From assembly GCF_031582885.1 (NCBI RefSeq), contig NZ_CP133988.1, positions 937,501 to 1,001,500 on the forward strand: 64,000 nucleotides of DNA, given 5' to 3'. Positions 8,748 to 17,671 of this stretch are shown here, one piece after another. The notes under the pieces are model-generated. The model was not told the DNA's origin. It did no database searches and saw nothing but the letters and a program-made list of their open reading frames with translations. The position numbers were made by a program, and so were the translations under genes. The stretch is from Streptococcus parasanguinis (GTDB taxonomy: Bacteria; Bacillota; Bacilli; Lactobacillales; Streptococcaceae). Position 1 is the stretch's first letter. The number at the start of each line of letters is the position of its first letter.

Positions 8748-10226
8748 ATGGATACTTTATTTATTCCAGGTTGGTTGATTACTGTTGTAATCGTAGCCAT
8801 TCTTGTATTGATCTTGTTGGTCAAAGGGTATGTCAATGCTAAACCCAACGAAGTCGTGGTCATTACCGGTCTTCGGAAGCAACGTCACTTGCGTGGGAAA
8901 GCAGGCTTTATGATTCCCTTTGTCGAACAACGCTCTTATCTTGATATTGAGCAATTCTCGACAGATGTTCGGACGTCAGAAGCAGTCCCAACACTGGACT
9001 TCATTAACGTCCGTGCCGATGCAGCTGTTAAATTAAAAATCGGTACAACCGATGAAATGATTGCCCGGGCTGCAGAAAACTTCTTGAACTGGAATACGAC
9101 AGATATTTCCAACTCTGTCCAAGATGTCTTGGAAGGAAACTTGCGGGAAGTGATCGGTCAGATGGAGCTCCGTAAGATGGTCAATGACCGTCAAGAGTTT
9201 GCCTCAAAAGTGCAGGACAACGTAGCACCAGACTTGGCAAAAATGGGTCTAGAAGTCATCGCCTTTACGGTTCAATCCTTCTCTGATGAAGGGGGAGTCA
9301 TCGATAACCTCGGGATTGAAAATGTTGAAACCATTAAGAAAGATGCCTTGATTGCCAAAGCCAAAGCAGAACGTGAACGCAAGGAAGTTGAAGCAGAACA
9401 AGATAAATTGGCTAACGACAAACGCGTCGCAGCCGATCTTGAAATTGCGCAAAAACAAAACGAATTAAAACTCAAACAAGCAGCCCTCAAGCAAGAAGCA
9501 GATATTGCCCAAGCAAAAGCGGATGCCGCTAAAGGGATTGAGGCAGAGGTGCAACGTCGTGAACAAGAGCGCGTGGCAGCCGAAGCTAATATCATGAAAC
9601 AGGAAAAAGAAGCGGAAGTCAAAGAGCGCGAAGTTAAGGTTCGTGAGCAAGAATTGGATGCCAACATCCGCAAACAAGCTGAAGCTGAAAAATATGCGCG
9701 TCAACAAGCTGCAGAAGCAGAATTGATTGAACGCCAACGCAAGGCGGAAGCAGAACTCTTCGAAACACAAAAAGAAGCCGAAGCTCGAAAAGCCCAAGCC
9801 GAAGCTGAGAAATTTGCCCAATTGCAAGAGGCCGAAGCTATTGAGGCTAAAGGTCGTGCCGAGGCTGAAGCCATTCGCTTGAAACTGGAAGCCGAAGCCA
9901 AAGGTTTGGACCAAAAGGCCGAAGCGATGAAGAAAATGCAAGAAGCTGCCATTACTGAAATGGTCGTTGATAAGTTGCCTGAAATTGCGCGTGCTGTCGC
10001 AGAACCATTAACCAAGGTTGATAAGATCACCATGTACGGGGAAGGCAATGCTTCTAAGATGGTGGGCGATATTATGCAAAGTATCGACCAAGTCTCTCAA
10101 GGAGCCGGATTTGATATTCGTCAATTGCTAGCAGGAGCTCTTGGGGTCAATATGACGGTCAATAAACTCAAAGAAGGAGAACAACCGGTCATTGAAGCAG
10201 AGGAGTTAGCTTCTAAAGAAGATTAA
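8748..10226 (+). CDS. floT: flotillin-like SPFH/band 7 protein
   Basis: This 492-residue flotillin homologue has an N-terminal membrane helix (about 8-28, ITVVIVAILVLILLVKGY). An SPFH domain follows (about 30-200), then a long Glu/Ala/Lys-rich coiled coil (about 200-400) with many EAEA repeats, and a flotillin-type C-terminal region. Flotillins scaffold functional membrane microdomains. AAGGAG lies 8 bp before the ATG. It is monocistronic, with its own terminator downstream. The long opposite-strand open frames across the coiled-coil region are a by-product of biased codons. Confidence 0.9.
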   Translation: MDTLFIPGWLITVVIVAILVLILLVKGYVNAKPNEVVVITGLRKQRHLRGKAGFMIPFVEQRSYLDIEQFSTDVRTSEAVPTLDFINVRADAAVKLKIGTTDEMIARAAENFLNWNTTDISNSVQDVLEGNLREVIGQMELRKMVNDRQEFASKVQDNVAPDLAKMGLEVIAFTVQSFSDEGGVIDNLGIENVETIKKDALIAKAKAERERKEVEAEQDKLANDKRVAADLEIAQKQNELKLKQAALKQEADIAQAKADAAKGIEAEVQRREQERVAAEANIMKQEKEAEVKEREVKVREQELDANIRKQAEAEKYARQQAAEAELIERQRKAEAELFETQKEAEARKAQAEAEKFAQLQEAEAIEAKGRAEAEAIRLKLEAEAKGLDQKAEAMKKMQEAAITEMVVDKLPEIARAVAEPLTKVDKITMYGEGNASKMVGDIMQSIDQVSQGAGFDIRQLLAGALGVNMTVNKLKEGEQPVIEAEELASKED

Positions 10227-10241
10227 TGCCATTCATCAAGA

Positions 10242-10275
10242 AGTGTCTGAGAACTGTTTCTCGGGCGCTTTTGTT
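10242..10275 (+). terminator. terminator after the flotillin gene
   Basis: AGTGTCTGAGAA-ctgt-TTCTCGGGCGCT stem with G-U pairs, followed by TTTTGTTTTT. Confidence 0.7.
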
Positions 10276-10394
10276 TTTAAGATCAAATGACTTGCATGAT
10301 CTTCTCCCTCTAGAGAAGGCGGGAAGCTATTTTCTGCTTTCTTTTGAGGAGGAAAAATGGTAGAATAAAGGCAAACTATAAAGAGGAGTGTCAC

Positions 10395-11819
10395 ATGACT
10401 AAAGCAAACTTTGGTGTTGTTGGTATGGCCGTAATGGGTCGTAACCTTGCCCTTAATATCGAATCTCGTGGCTACACAGTTGCCATTTTTAACCGTAGTA
10501 AAGAAAAAACAGAAGATGTGATTGCTTGCCATCCTGATAAAAACTTTGTGCCAAGCTATGATATCGAAAGCTTCGTAAACTCAATCGAAAAACCACGTCG
10601 TATCATGCTCATGGTTCAAGCAGGACCTGGTACAGACGCAACTATCCAAGCCCTTCTTCCACACTTGGATAAAGGTGACATCTTGATCGACGGAGGAAAC
10701 ACTTTCTATAAAGATACCATCCGTCGTAACGAAGAGTTGGCGAACTCAGGGATTAACTTTATCGGTACAGGTGTATCTGGTGGTGAAAAAGGTGCCCTTG
10801 AAGGTCCTTCTATCATGCCTGGTGGACAAAAAGAAGCATATGACTTGGTAGCGGACGTTCTTGAAGAAATCTCTGCGAAAGCGCCTGAAGATGGAAAACC
10901 ATGTGTGACATACATCGGTCCTGATGGAGCTGGTCACTACGTGAAAATGGTCCACAACGGGATCGAGTACGGGGATATGCAATTGATCGCAGAAAGCTAT
11001 GACCTCATGCAACACTTGCTTGGTCTTTCTGCAGAAGACATGGCTGAAATCTTCACTGAATGGAACAAGGGTGAATTGGACAGCTACTTGATCGAAATCA
11101 CTGCTGATATCTTGAAACGCAAAGACGATGAAGGTCAAGATGGACCAATCGTAGACTACATCTTGGACGCTGCAGGGAACAAAGGAACTGGTAAATGGAC
11201 GAGCCAATCTGCCCTTGACCTTGGTGTGCCATTGTCACTCATCACTGAGTCAGTATTTGCCCGTTACATCTCTGCTTACAAAGAAGAACGTGTACACGCT
11301 AGCAAGGTTCTTCCAAAACCAGCTGCATTCAAATTTGAAGGAGACAAGGCTGAGTTGATCGAAAAAATTCGTCAAGCCCTTTACTTCTCAAAAATCATCT
11401 CTTACGCACAAGGTTTTGCGCAATTGCGTGTTGCTTCTAAAGAAAACAACTGGAACTTGCCATTTGCGGACATCGCATCTATCTGGCGCGATGGATGTAT
11501 CATCCGTTCTCGTTTCTTGCAAAAGATCACAGATGCTTACAACCGCGATGCAGATCTTGCTAACCTTCTATTGGATGAGTACTTCTTAGATGTTACTGCT
11601 AAGTACCAACAATCAGTTCGGGATATCGTAGCTCTTGCTGTTCAAGCTGGTGTACCAGTACCAACCTTCTCAGCAGCCATCACTTACTTCGATAGCTACC
11701 GTTCAGCGGATCTTCCGGCAAACTTGATCCAAGCACAACGTGACTACTTTGGTGCTCACACTTACCAACGTAAAGACAAAGAAGGTACCTTCCACTATTC
11801 TTGGTACGACGAAAAATAA
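10395..11819 (+). CDS. gnd: 6-phosphogluconate dehydrogenase, decarboxylating
   Basis: This 474-residue enzyme of the oxidative pentose phosphate pathway converts 6-phosphogluconate to ribulose-5-phosphate plus CO2 and NADPH. The NADP-binding start [11 protein letters not shown] is at residues 6-16. The signature [18 protein letters not shown] and the catalytic Lys/Asn stretch [16 protein letters not shown] are intact. The start at 10395 is set by GAGGAG 7 bp upstream and by the conserved N-terminus. Codon use is strongly biased (highly expressed gene). It is followed after 9 bp by ritR, as in pneumococcus, linking NADPH supply and redox/iron control. Confidence 0.97.
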   Translation: MTKANFGVVGMAVMGRNLALNIESRGYTVAIFNRSKEKTEDVIACHPDKNFVPSYDIESFVNSIEKPRRIMLMVQAGPGTDATIQALLPHLDKGDILIDGGNTFYKDTIRRNEELANSGINFIGTGVSGGEKGALEGPSIMPGGQKEAYDLVADVLEEISAKAPEDGKPCVTYIGPDGAGHYVKMVHNGIEYGDMQLIAESYDLMQHLLGLSAEDMAEIFTEWNKGELDSYLIEITADILKRKDDEGQDGPIVDYILDAAGNKGTGKWTSQSALDLGVPLSLITESVFARYISAYKEERVHASKVLPKPAAFKFEGDKAELIEKIRQALYFSKIISYAQGFAQLRVASKENNWNLPFADIASIWRDGCIIRSRFLQKITDAYNRDADLANLLLDEYFLDVTAKYQQSVRDIVALAVQAGVPVPTFSAAITYFDSYRSADLPANLIQAQRDYFGAHTYQRKDKEGTFHYSWYDEK

Positions 11820-11828
11820 TCTTGCTCT

Positions 11829-12527
11829 ATGGTCAAACGAGTTCTACTAGTAGAAAATGAGAAGCAAATCGCTCGCTTCATTGATTTGGAACTTCAAAAA
11901 GAGGGGTATCAAGTTGATGTGGTCGAGGATGGAAAAGCGGGTCTGGCCTTGATTGCTGCGACTAAATATGATCTGATCTTGTTTAATTACGATTTGTCAG
12001 ATATGTCTGGTGAAACATTCGCAGAGGAAATCAGTCGGATTCGTCCAGCTTCTGTCTTGATTGTTTTGGATAGCCGCGATAAAATTGCTGAGCACAAAGA
12101 GAGTATTCAGCGCTTTGCCGTTTCCTATATGGTCAAACCCTTTATTATCAGCGATTTGGTGGATAAGATCACAGCCATTTTTAGAGGTCGTGATTATATT
12201 GACCAACATTGTAGCCAGATGAAAATTCCAACATCATACCGCAATTTGAGCATTGATGTGGAACACCATACCGTCTATCGTGGGAAAGACATGATTAGTT
12301 TAACCCGCAGAGAGTATGATCTCTTAGCGACTCTGATGGGAAGCAAAGGAGTGGTGACACGAGATCAGTTGCTGGAAAGTGTCTGGAAGTACGAGAGTAC
12401 GGGTGAGACTAATATTGTGGACGTCTATATCCGGTATCTCCGTGGGAAAATTGATTTACCCGGTCAAAAAAGCTATATTAAGACCGTTCGTGGGATTGGC
12501 TATGCCATGCAAGACGCATTAGAATAA
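11829..12527 (+). CDS. ritR: orphan OmpR-family response regulator RitR
   Basis: This 232-residue protein has an atypical receiver domain (1-120) and a winged-helix DNA-binding domain (about 130-228). The phosphorylated Asp is replaced by Asn53 (LILFNYDL), and Cys128 (IDQHCS) lies in the linker helix. Both match pneumococcal RitR, which represses iron uptake and senses oxidation through Cys128 rather than through phosphorylation. No histidine kinase is adjacent. It sits 9 bp after gnd, the same order as in pneumococcus. No Shine-Dalgarno sequence is evident before the ATG, so translation may depend on coupling to gnd. It is followed by a strong terminator. Confidence 0.92.
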   Translation: MVKRVLLVENEKQIARFIDLELQKEGYQVDVVEDGKAGLALIAATKYDLILFNYDLSDMSGETFAEEISRIRPASVLIVLDSRDKIAEHKESIQRFAVSYMVKPFIISDLVDKITAIFRGRDYIDQHCSQMKIPTSYRNLSIDVEHHTVYRGKDMISLTRREYDLLATLMGSKGVVTRDQLLESVWKYESTGETNIVDVYIRYLRGKIDLPGQKSYIKTVRGIGYAMQDALE

Positions 12528-12528
12528 A

Positions 12529-12562
12529 ATATTCGAACCCTTAGAGGGTTCGAATATTTTTA
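12529..12562 (+). terminator. terminator after gnd-ritR
   Basis: Perfect 12-bp stem ATATTCGAACCC-ttaga-GGGTTCGAATAT followed by TTTTAT. Confidence 0.9.
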
Positions 12563-12573
12563 TATCCCAAGGG

Positions 12574-12584
12574 AAACGTTTGCG
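12574..12584 (+). promoter_or_regulatory. upstream operator-like copy AAACGTTTGCG
   Basis: The same 11 bp occurs in inverted orientation (CGCAAACGTTT) at 12711-12721, just past the ptsG -10 box. The motif resembles half of a catabolite (cre) or LacI-family operator. Confidence 0.4.
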
Positions 12585-12668
12585 TTTGGAAAGGATGGGT
12601 TTTAAAAAGGATTTGGCTTAAAAAAGATAAAAAAAGATAAAATTTGGAGAAAAAAATGAATGTAAGGC

Positions 12669-12725
12669 TTTACAAATTTTTAAAATGTGGTATACTAGAA
12701 GCAAATTAAGCGCAAACGTTTTCTT
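12669..12725 (+). promoter_or_regulatory. ptsG promoter with cre-like operator at the start site
   Basis: -35 TTTACA (12669-12674), 16-bp spacer, -10 TATACT (12691-12696). A cre-like sequence read on the minus strand as AAGAAAACGTTTGCGCTT covers 12708-12725, about +4 to +20. That position fits repression by CcpA or another LacI-family protein. Confidence 0.6.
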
Positions 12726-12760
12726 AAAAACAAAAGCCTTAAACAATATAAGGAGGTTGA

Positions 12761-14956
12761 ATGATGAATAAAGGATCATTCAAAAGTTTATTTAGCTTTG
12801 AATTCTGGCAGAAGTTTGGTAAGGCCTTGATGGTCGTTATCGCTGTCATGCCAGCTGCTGGGTTGATGATTTCAATCGGGAAATCAATCCCTATGATCAA
12901 CCCGAATTTATCTCCACTTGTTATTACAGGTGGGATTCTCGAACAAATCGGTTGGGGGGTTATCGGTAACCTTCACATCCTCTTTGCACTCGCTATCGGT
13001 GGTAGCTGGGCCAAAGAGCGTGCTGGGGGTGCCTTTGCGGCTGGTCTCTCTTTCATCTTGATTAACCGTATTACCGGTGCAGTTTTCGGAGTGACATCTG
13101 CAATGTTGGCCGATAAGGATGCTACCGTTCATACGATCTTAGGTGGATCAATTAAAGTTGCAGACTACTTCATTAGTGTCCTTGAAGCACCGGCACTTAA
13201 TATGGGGGTGTTTGTAGGGATTATCTCAGGTTTTGTTGGAGCAACAGCCTTCAATAAATACTATAACTACCGTAAACTTCCAGAAGCCCTTTCTTTCTTT
13301 AACGGGAAGCGCTTTGTCCCATTCGTTGTTATCGTTCGTTCAGCTCTTACAGCCTTGGTTTTGGCAGCCTTGTGGCCAGTAGTTCAATCAGGAATTAATG
13401 GATTTGGTGTTTGGATTGCCAACTCACAATCAACAGCTCCAGTATTGGCACCATTCTTGTTTGGTACCTTAGAACGTCTTCTCTTGCCATTTGGTCTTCA
13501 CCACATGTTGACCATTCCAATCAACTATACTCAATTGGGTGGTAGCTACCAAGTTCTTACAGGTGCTGCCAAAGGAACAACTGTATTTGGACAAGATCCA
13601 CTTTGGTTGGCTTGGGTAACAGACCTTGTTAACTTGAAGAAGGCAGATCCTAGCCAATACCAACACTTGCTTCATGCGTACACACCAGCTCGTTTCAAAG
13701 TTGGTCAAATGATTGGATCATTTGGTATCTTGATGGGGGTTGTAGTTGCTATCTATCGCAATGTGGACCCAGATAAGAAAGAAAAATACAAAGGGATGCT
13801 TTTTGCAACTGCCCTTGCTACATTCTTGACAGGTGTTACTGAACCAATTGAATACATGTTCATGTTCATTGCAACACCTTTATACCTAATCTATGCCTTT
13901 GTTCAAGGAGCTGCCTTTGCAATGGCTGACTTGGTTCACCTTCGTGTCCACTCATTCGGTTCAATCGAGTTTTTGACACGTACCCCAATGGCCATCAACG
14001 CTGGTTTGGCATTAGATATCTTTAACTTTGTATGGGTAACAGTCCTCTTTGCCTTTATCATGTACTTCATTGCCAACTTCATGATTAAGAAATTCAATTA
14101 TGCAACTCCAGGACGTAACGGTAACTATGAACAAAATGATGATGCCCCTGCAGGAGATGGTGCAGCAGCAGGTGCTGCTACAAGCTCAGCAAGCTCACAA
14201 GTCATTAACATCATCAACCTTCTTGGTGGACGTGCCAATATCGTAGACGTTGACGCATGTATGACTCGTCTTCGTGTAACCGTTAAGGACGCTGAAAAAG
14301 TCGGAACAGAAGAACAATGGAAAGCTGAAGGCGCTATGGGTCTTGTCATGAAAGGACAAGGTGTCCAAGCAATCTACGGACCTAAAGCTGACGTATTGAA
14401 ATCTGATATCCAAGACGTTCTTGATTCGGGTGAAGTTATTCCTGAAACACTTCCTAGCCAAATGACAGCAGTTCAAAAAGCTGAAGCAACCTTTAAAGGG
14501 GTAACTGATGAAGTGCATTCCGTTGCAGATGGTGAAGTGATCAACATCGAAGATGTGAAAGATCCTGTATTCTCACAAAAAATGATGGGTGACGGATTTG
14601 CAGTTGAGCCTGAAAATGGCCACATCGTTTCACCAGTTGCTGGTAAAGTTACTAGCGTCTTCCCAACCAAACATGCCCTTGGTTTGGTAACAGATAATGG
14701 TTTGGAAGTCTTGGTTCACATCGGTCTAGATACTGTTAGTCTTGAAGGAAAACCATTTGAGGTTAAAGTTTCTGAAGGTCAAACAGTGGCTGCTGGAGAC
14801 CTCTTGGTAGAAGCAGACCTTGATGCAATCCGTGCAGCTGGTCGTGAAACTTCAACAATTGTTGTCTTCACAAATGCAGATGCGATTAAATCCGTTAAGG
14901 TCGAACATACTGGTAAATTGGCAGCAAATGCACCAGTTGCAACAGTAGAATTATAA
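12761..14956 (+). CDS. ptsG: PTS glucose-type transporter, IICBA fusion
   Basis: This 731-residue phosphotransferase permease has a IIC membrane domain (about 15-430), a IIB domain with phospho-Cys500 (VDACMTRLRV) and a IIA domain with phospho-His653 (VLVHIG). An Ala/Gly/Ser-rich linker (about 455-480) joins C and B. The domain order C-B-A and the wording match streptococcal glucose/maltose-class (Glc family) permeases. I use ptsG as the likely name; related sugars such as maltose remain possible. AAGGAGG precedes two adjacent ATG codons. Codon bias suggests high expression. A regulated promoter with a cre-like site lies upstream. It is followed by an EEP-family gene, possibly with partial read-through. 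Confidence 0.85.
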   Translation: MMNKGSFKSLFSFEFWQKFGKALMVVIAVMPAAGLMISIGKSIPMINPNLSPLVITGGILEQIGWGVIGNLHILFALAIGGSWAKERAGGAFAAGLSFILINRITGAVFGVTSAMLADKDATVHTILGGSIKVADYFISVLEAPALNMGVFVGIISGFVGATAFNKYYNYRKLPEALSFFNGKRFVPFVVIVRSALTALVLAALWPVVQSGINGFGVWIANSQSTAPVLAPFLFGTLERLLLPFGLHHMLTIPINYTQLGGSYQVLTGAAKGTTVFGQDPLWLAWVTDLVNLKKADPSQYQHLLHAYTPARFKVGQMIGSFGILMGVVVAIYRNVDPDKKEKYKGMLFATALATFLTGVTEPIEYMFMFIATPLYLIYAFVQGAAFAMADLVHLRVHSFGSIEFLTRTPMAINAGLALDIFNFVWVTVLFAFIMYFIANFMIKKFNYATPGRNGNYEQNDDAPAGDGAAAGAATSSASSQVINIINLLGGRANIVDVDACMTRLRVTVKDAEKVGTEEQWKAEGAMGLVMKGQGVQAIYGPKADVLKSDIQDVLDSGEVIPETLPSQMTAVQKAEATFKGVTDEVHSVADGEVINIEDVKDPVFSQKMMGDGFAVEPENGHIVSPVAGKVTSVFPTKHALGLVTDNGLEVLVHIGLDTVSLEGKPFEVKVSEGQTVAAGDLLVEADLDAIRAAGRETSTIVVFTNADAIKSVKVEHTGKLAANAPVATVEL

Positions 14957-15041
14957 GAGATGTCGGCAAAGAAAACGAGGTTGGGGCAGTGTACCCGGCC
15001 TCTTGCCGTTTCTTGATTTGAAAAGAAGGAGAAATCAGGGG

Positions 15042-15854
15042 ATGAAATTTTTAACATTAAATTCCCATAGTTGGATGGAAGAGAATGCCCAGCAAAAATT
15101 TGAGACCCTCAAGGAGCAAATTTTAGAAGCACAATATGATGTGATCTGTTTCCAAGAGGTCAATCAAGAAATGGCCTCAGAAGTAGTCAAAACGGATGAG
15201 TATTATCAAGCTTTGCCATCAGCTGTAGCCATTCACAAGGATCACTTTGTTCGCGTATTGGTTGAGGAGTTGGCTGCTCAAGGTCTTCACTATTACTGGA
15301 CTTGGGCTTACAACCATATTGGCTATGATCACCTCAATGAGGGGGTAGCCGTTCTTTCGCGTCAACCTTTGAAGGCGGATGAGATTTTGGTCTCCAATAT
15401 GGATGATCCAACGGACTACCATACGCGTCGGGTGGCCGTTGCCCATACCAGTGTCGATGGAAAAGAGATTGCTGTTGCCAGCGTCCATCTTTCTTGGTGG
15501 GACAAAGGTTTCCAATTTGAGTGGCCACGCATTGAGAAGTACTTCAGCCAAGTAGGCAAACCTTTTATTCTAGCTGGTGATTTCAATAATCCTGCTGGTC
15601 AAGAAGGGTATGAAACGATTCTATCCAGTTCGCTAAAACTTCAAGATAGTTTTATCGAAGCCAAAGAAACAAAGGGGACTTATACTGTAGGACCTGGAAT
15701 CGATGGCTGGACGGATAATCAAGTTCCATTGCGAATCGATTACGTCTTTGCAAGTCCAGAATGGGACATCCAGCGTCTACATGTCATTTTTGATGATCAA
15801 AACAAACCCCATGTCAGTGATCACTATGGCTTAGAAGCTGAATTATCACTTTAA
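15042..15854 (+). CDS. endonuclease/exonuclease/phosphatase (EEP) family hydrolase
   Basis: This 270-residue cytosolic EEP-fold metal-dependent hydrolase shows the metal-binding Glu (CFQEVNQE), GDFNN near residue 184 and the C-terminal SDHYGLEAEL with the catalytic Asp/His pair. There is no signal peptide, unlike the wall-anchored EEP nuclease at 59.9 kb. The substrate could be DNA, a phosphoester or a sphingomyelin-like lipid; nothing here decides. I chose the ATG at 15042 (AAGGAG 12 bp upstream and a GGGG just before). It lies 85 bp after ptsG, with a weak hairpin (CGGCAA...TTGCCG, about 14966-15008) between them, and ends at a strong terminator. Confidence 0.8.
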   Translation: MKFLTLNSHSWMEENAQQKFETLKEQILEAQYDVICFQEVNQEMASEVVKTDEYYQALPSAVAIHKDHFVRVLVEELAAQGLHYYWTWAYNHIGYDHLNEGVAVLSRQPLKADEILVSNMDDPTDYHTRRVAVAHTSVDGKEIAVASVHLSWWDKGFQFEWPRIEKYFSQVGKPFILAGDFNNPAGQEGYETILSSSLKLQDSFIEAKETKGTYTVGPGIDGWTDNQVPLRIDYVFASPEWDIQRLHVIFDDQNKPHVSDHYGLEAELSL

Positions 15855-15864
15855 TATAAATGGA

Positions 15865-15914
15865 GAGTCGAAAGGAAAACGATTTTATTCAATCGTCCTT
15901 CGACTCTTTTTTAT
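15865..15914 (+). terminator. terminator after the EEP hydrolase
   Basis: AGAGTCGAAAGG...CCTTCGACTCT with an inner ACGATT/AATCGT extension, followed by TTTTTT. Confidence 0.85.
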
Positions 15915-16018
15915 GGATCAATGAGGAGCAAGCATAGGGGATTCTCCTGTTCTTCTGCTTTCTTTACGATTCAATTTATGGTAAAATGAAGTGTTAAAAC
16001 AGTTTAAGGAGGTAGCAA

Positions 16019-16492
16019 ATGCGTTGTCCAAAATGTGGTGGAAGTAAGTCTAGTGTGGTGGATAGTCGACAAGCTGAAGATGGGAACACCATCCGTCGTC
16101 GCAGGGAATGCGAAGAATGCCATTATCGCTTTACTACCTACGAACGAGTGGAAGAGCGGACCCTAGTGGTTGTCAAAAAGGATGGGACACGCGAGCAATT
16201 TTCTCGTGATAAAATCTTTAATGGTATTATCCGCTCAGCTCAAAAACGGCCTGTTTCTAGTGACGAAATCGAAGAAATTGTAAACCGGATCGAGCAAAAG
16301 GTTCGCAGCCAAAGTGATAATGAAATCAACAGTGAATATATTGGTTCGTTGGTCATGGATGAGTTAGCAGATCTAGATGAGATCACCTATGTCCGTTTTG
16401 CTAGTGTTTACCGGAGTTTCAAGGATGTCGGTGAGTTAGAAACCCTCTTGAAACAAATTACGAAGGGAACCAAGAAGAAAAAGGAAAAATAG
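16019..16492 (+). CDS. nrdR: transcriptional repressor NrdR
   Basis: This 157-residue regulator of ribonucleotide reductase genes has an N-terminal zinc ribbon with Cys3, Cys6, Cys31 and Cys34 (CPKC...CEEC). An ATP-cone domain (about 46-136) follows and senses dATP/ATP. The length is typical. AAGGAGG lies 7 bp upstream, and a -10-like TAAAAT is at 15980-15985. It is the first gene of nrdR-dnaB-dnaI-nitroreductase; the stop codon directly abuts the dnaB start, so all are co-transcribed. No reductase genes are in view. Confidence 0.96.
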   Translation: MRCPKCGGSKSSVVDSRQAEDGNTIRRRRECEECHYRFTTYERVEERTLVVVKKDGTREQFSRDKIFNGIIRSAQKRPVSSDEIEEIVNRIEQKVRSQSDNEINSEYIGSLVMDELADLDEITYVRFASVYRSFKDVGELETLLKQITKGTKKKKEK

Positions 16493-17671
16493 ATGAAGCC
16501 CAATACGCCTTTCGCATTTTTAAAAAATAATCTTCTTCCACCGGCAGGGGCTGCATTGGAGCAGTATTACCTGCCTATTTTGGAGGTGGAAACGGTAACG
16601 GTTTATCGTTATCTGCTGGCCTCTTATGATCAGGGTGAAAAACAATATTTACTGGCTCAAATCCTCAATCATTTGAATATAGGATTTCCACAGTTGCTAC
16701 TGGCTTTTGACCGGTTAATTGCCATGGGGTTGATCGATCTCTATGAGGAAGAAGTTGGGATCACCATTCAGTTACATGCTCCTCTTGAGGCAGGAGAATT
16801 TTTTTCGAATGCTGTTTTCAAACGCTTGCTTGAAAAAAAGATTGGGGAAAAGGCCGTGGAAGATCTGCTCCCAGTACGCTCTTTAGGGACTAGACGGCAA
16901 GTTTCCTTCTCGCAAGTCTTTGGAATAGATGCTGGGGAGACGACCGTTCTTCCAAGTAAGAAACAGCAGTTTGATATGGAGATGTTTAAGCGAATGATGG
17001 GGCGTGATGGACTTCGTTTTGCGGATGAAGGAGAAGCAACCCTAGCTCTCTTTGCCATCGCAGAAGAGCAACAATGGACCTGGTATGAAACCTATCTCCT
17101 AGCAAAAGAAACGGCTGTAGACCGGATTGTCTCTCCAAAGAGAATGAAGCAAAAGTTGGCTCAGGCCAACCAAGAGCAACCCCGCATGTCCTATAGCCGT
17201 CAGGAAGAAACCATTCTGAGAGAAGCTAAGGCAAAATCCAGCCTACAATTTCTAGCGGAGATTAAGAAGGCACGCAATGCGACCATTACGCAGAGCGAAC
17301 GCAAGACTTTATCCAAGTTAGCTGATCTAGGCTTACTAGATGAGGTGATCAATATTATCTTATTGTTGACCTTTAACAAGACCCAGTCTGCTAATCTCAA
17401 TGAAAAGTATGCTTTGAAGGTAGGAAATGATTTTTCTTATCAAGGGGTCAACAGTGCAGAACTAGCGATTTTAAAAGTTCGAGAACGCCAGGAACAAGCT
17501 AAGTCTCAAGGAAACAAGGGGACGAGTCCTGCATCAGCCAAGAGCAAGCACAGTAATGTTCCCAAGTGGAGCCAACCAAACTATCAAAATCAAACCAGTC
17601 AAGCAGAAAAGGTGGATCTTGCTAAAGAGAAACAACGTCTGTTAGAAAAACTGAATCAAGGAGGTGAGTAG
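16493..17671 (+). CDS. dnaB: replication initiation/membrane attachment protein DnaB (Firmicute type)
   Basis: This 392-residue primosome protein of the DnaB/DnaD superfamily (not the replicative helicase) has an N-terminal winged-helix-like region, a central helical domain and a C-terminal DnaB_2-like region with YSRQEETILREAK. A low-complexity tail (about 330-392) with many Ser, Lys and Gln follows. It works with DnaD and DnaI to load the replicative helicase at oriC and at stalled forks. The start ATG follows the nrdR stop with no gap and its own stop is adjacent to the dnaI start, the usual streptococcal order. Confidence 0.9.
   Translation: MKPNTPFAFLKNNLLPPAGAALEQYYLPILEVETVTVYRYLLASYDQGEKQYLLAQILNHLNIGFPQLLLAFDRLIAMGLIDLYEEEVGITIQLHAPLEAGEFFSNAVFKRLLEKKIGEKAVEDLLPVRSLGTRRQVSFSQVFGIDAGETTVLPSKKQQFDMEMFKRMMGRDGLRFADEGEATLALFAIAEEQQWTWYETYLLAKETAVDRIVSPKRMKQKLAQANQEQPRMSYSRQEETILREAKAKSSLQFLAEIKKARNATITQSERKTLSKLADLGLLDEVINIILLLTFNKTQSANLNEKYALKVGNDFSYQGVNSAELAILKVRERQEQAKSQGNKGTSPASAKSKHSNVPKWSQPNYQNQTSQAEKVDLAKEKQRLLEKLNQGGE

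Noticed and set aside
9272..10048. Long open frames on the minus strand opposite the flotillin gene
   Set aside because: They arise from the biased GAA/GCA codons of the coiled coil read in reverse (Ser/Ala/Phe-rich nonsense); no ribosome binding sites or family motifs.
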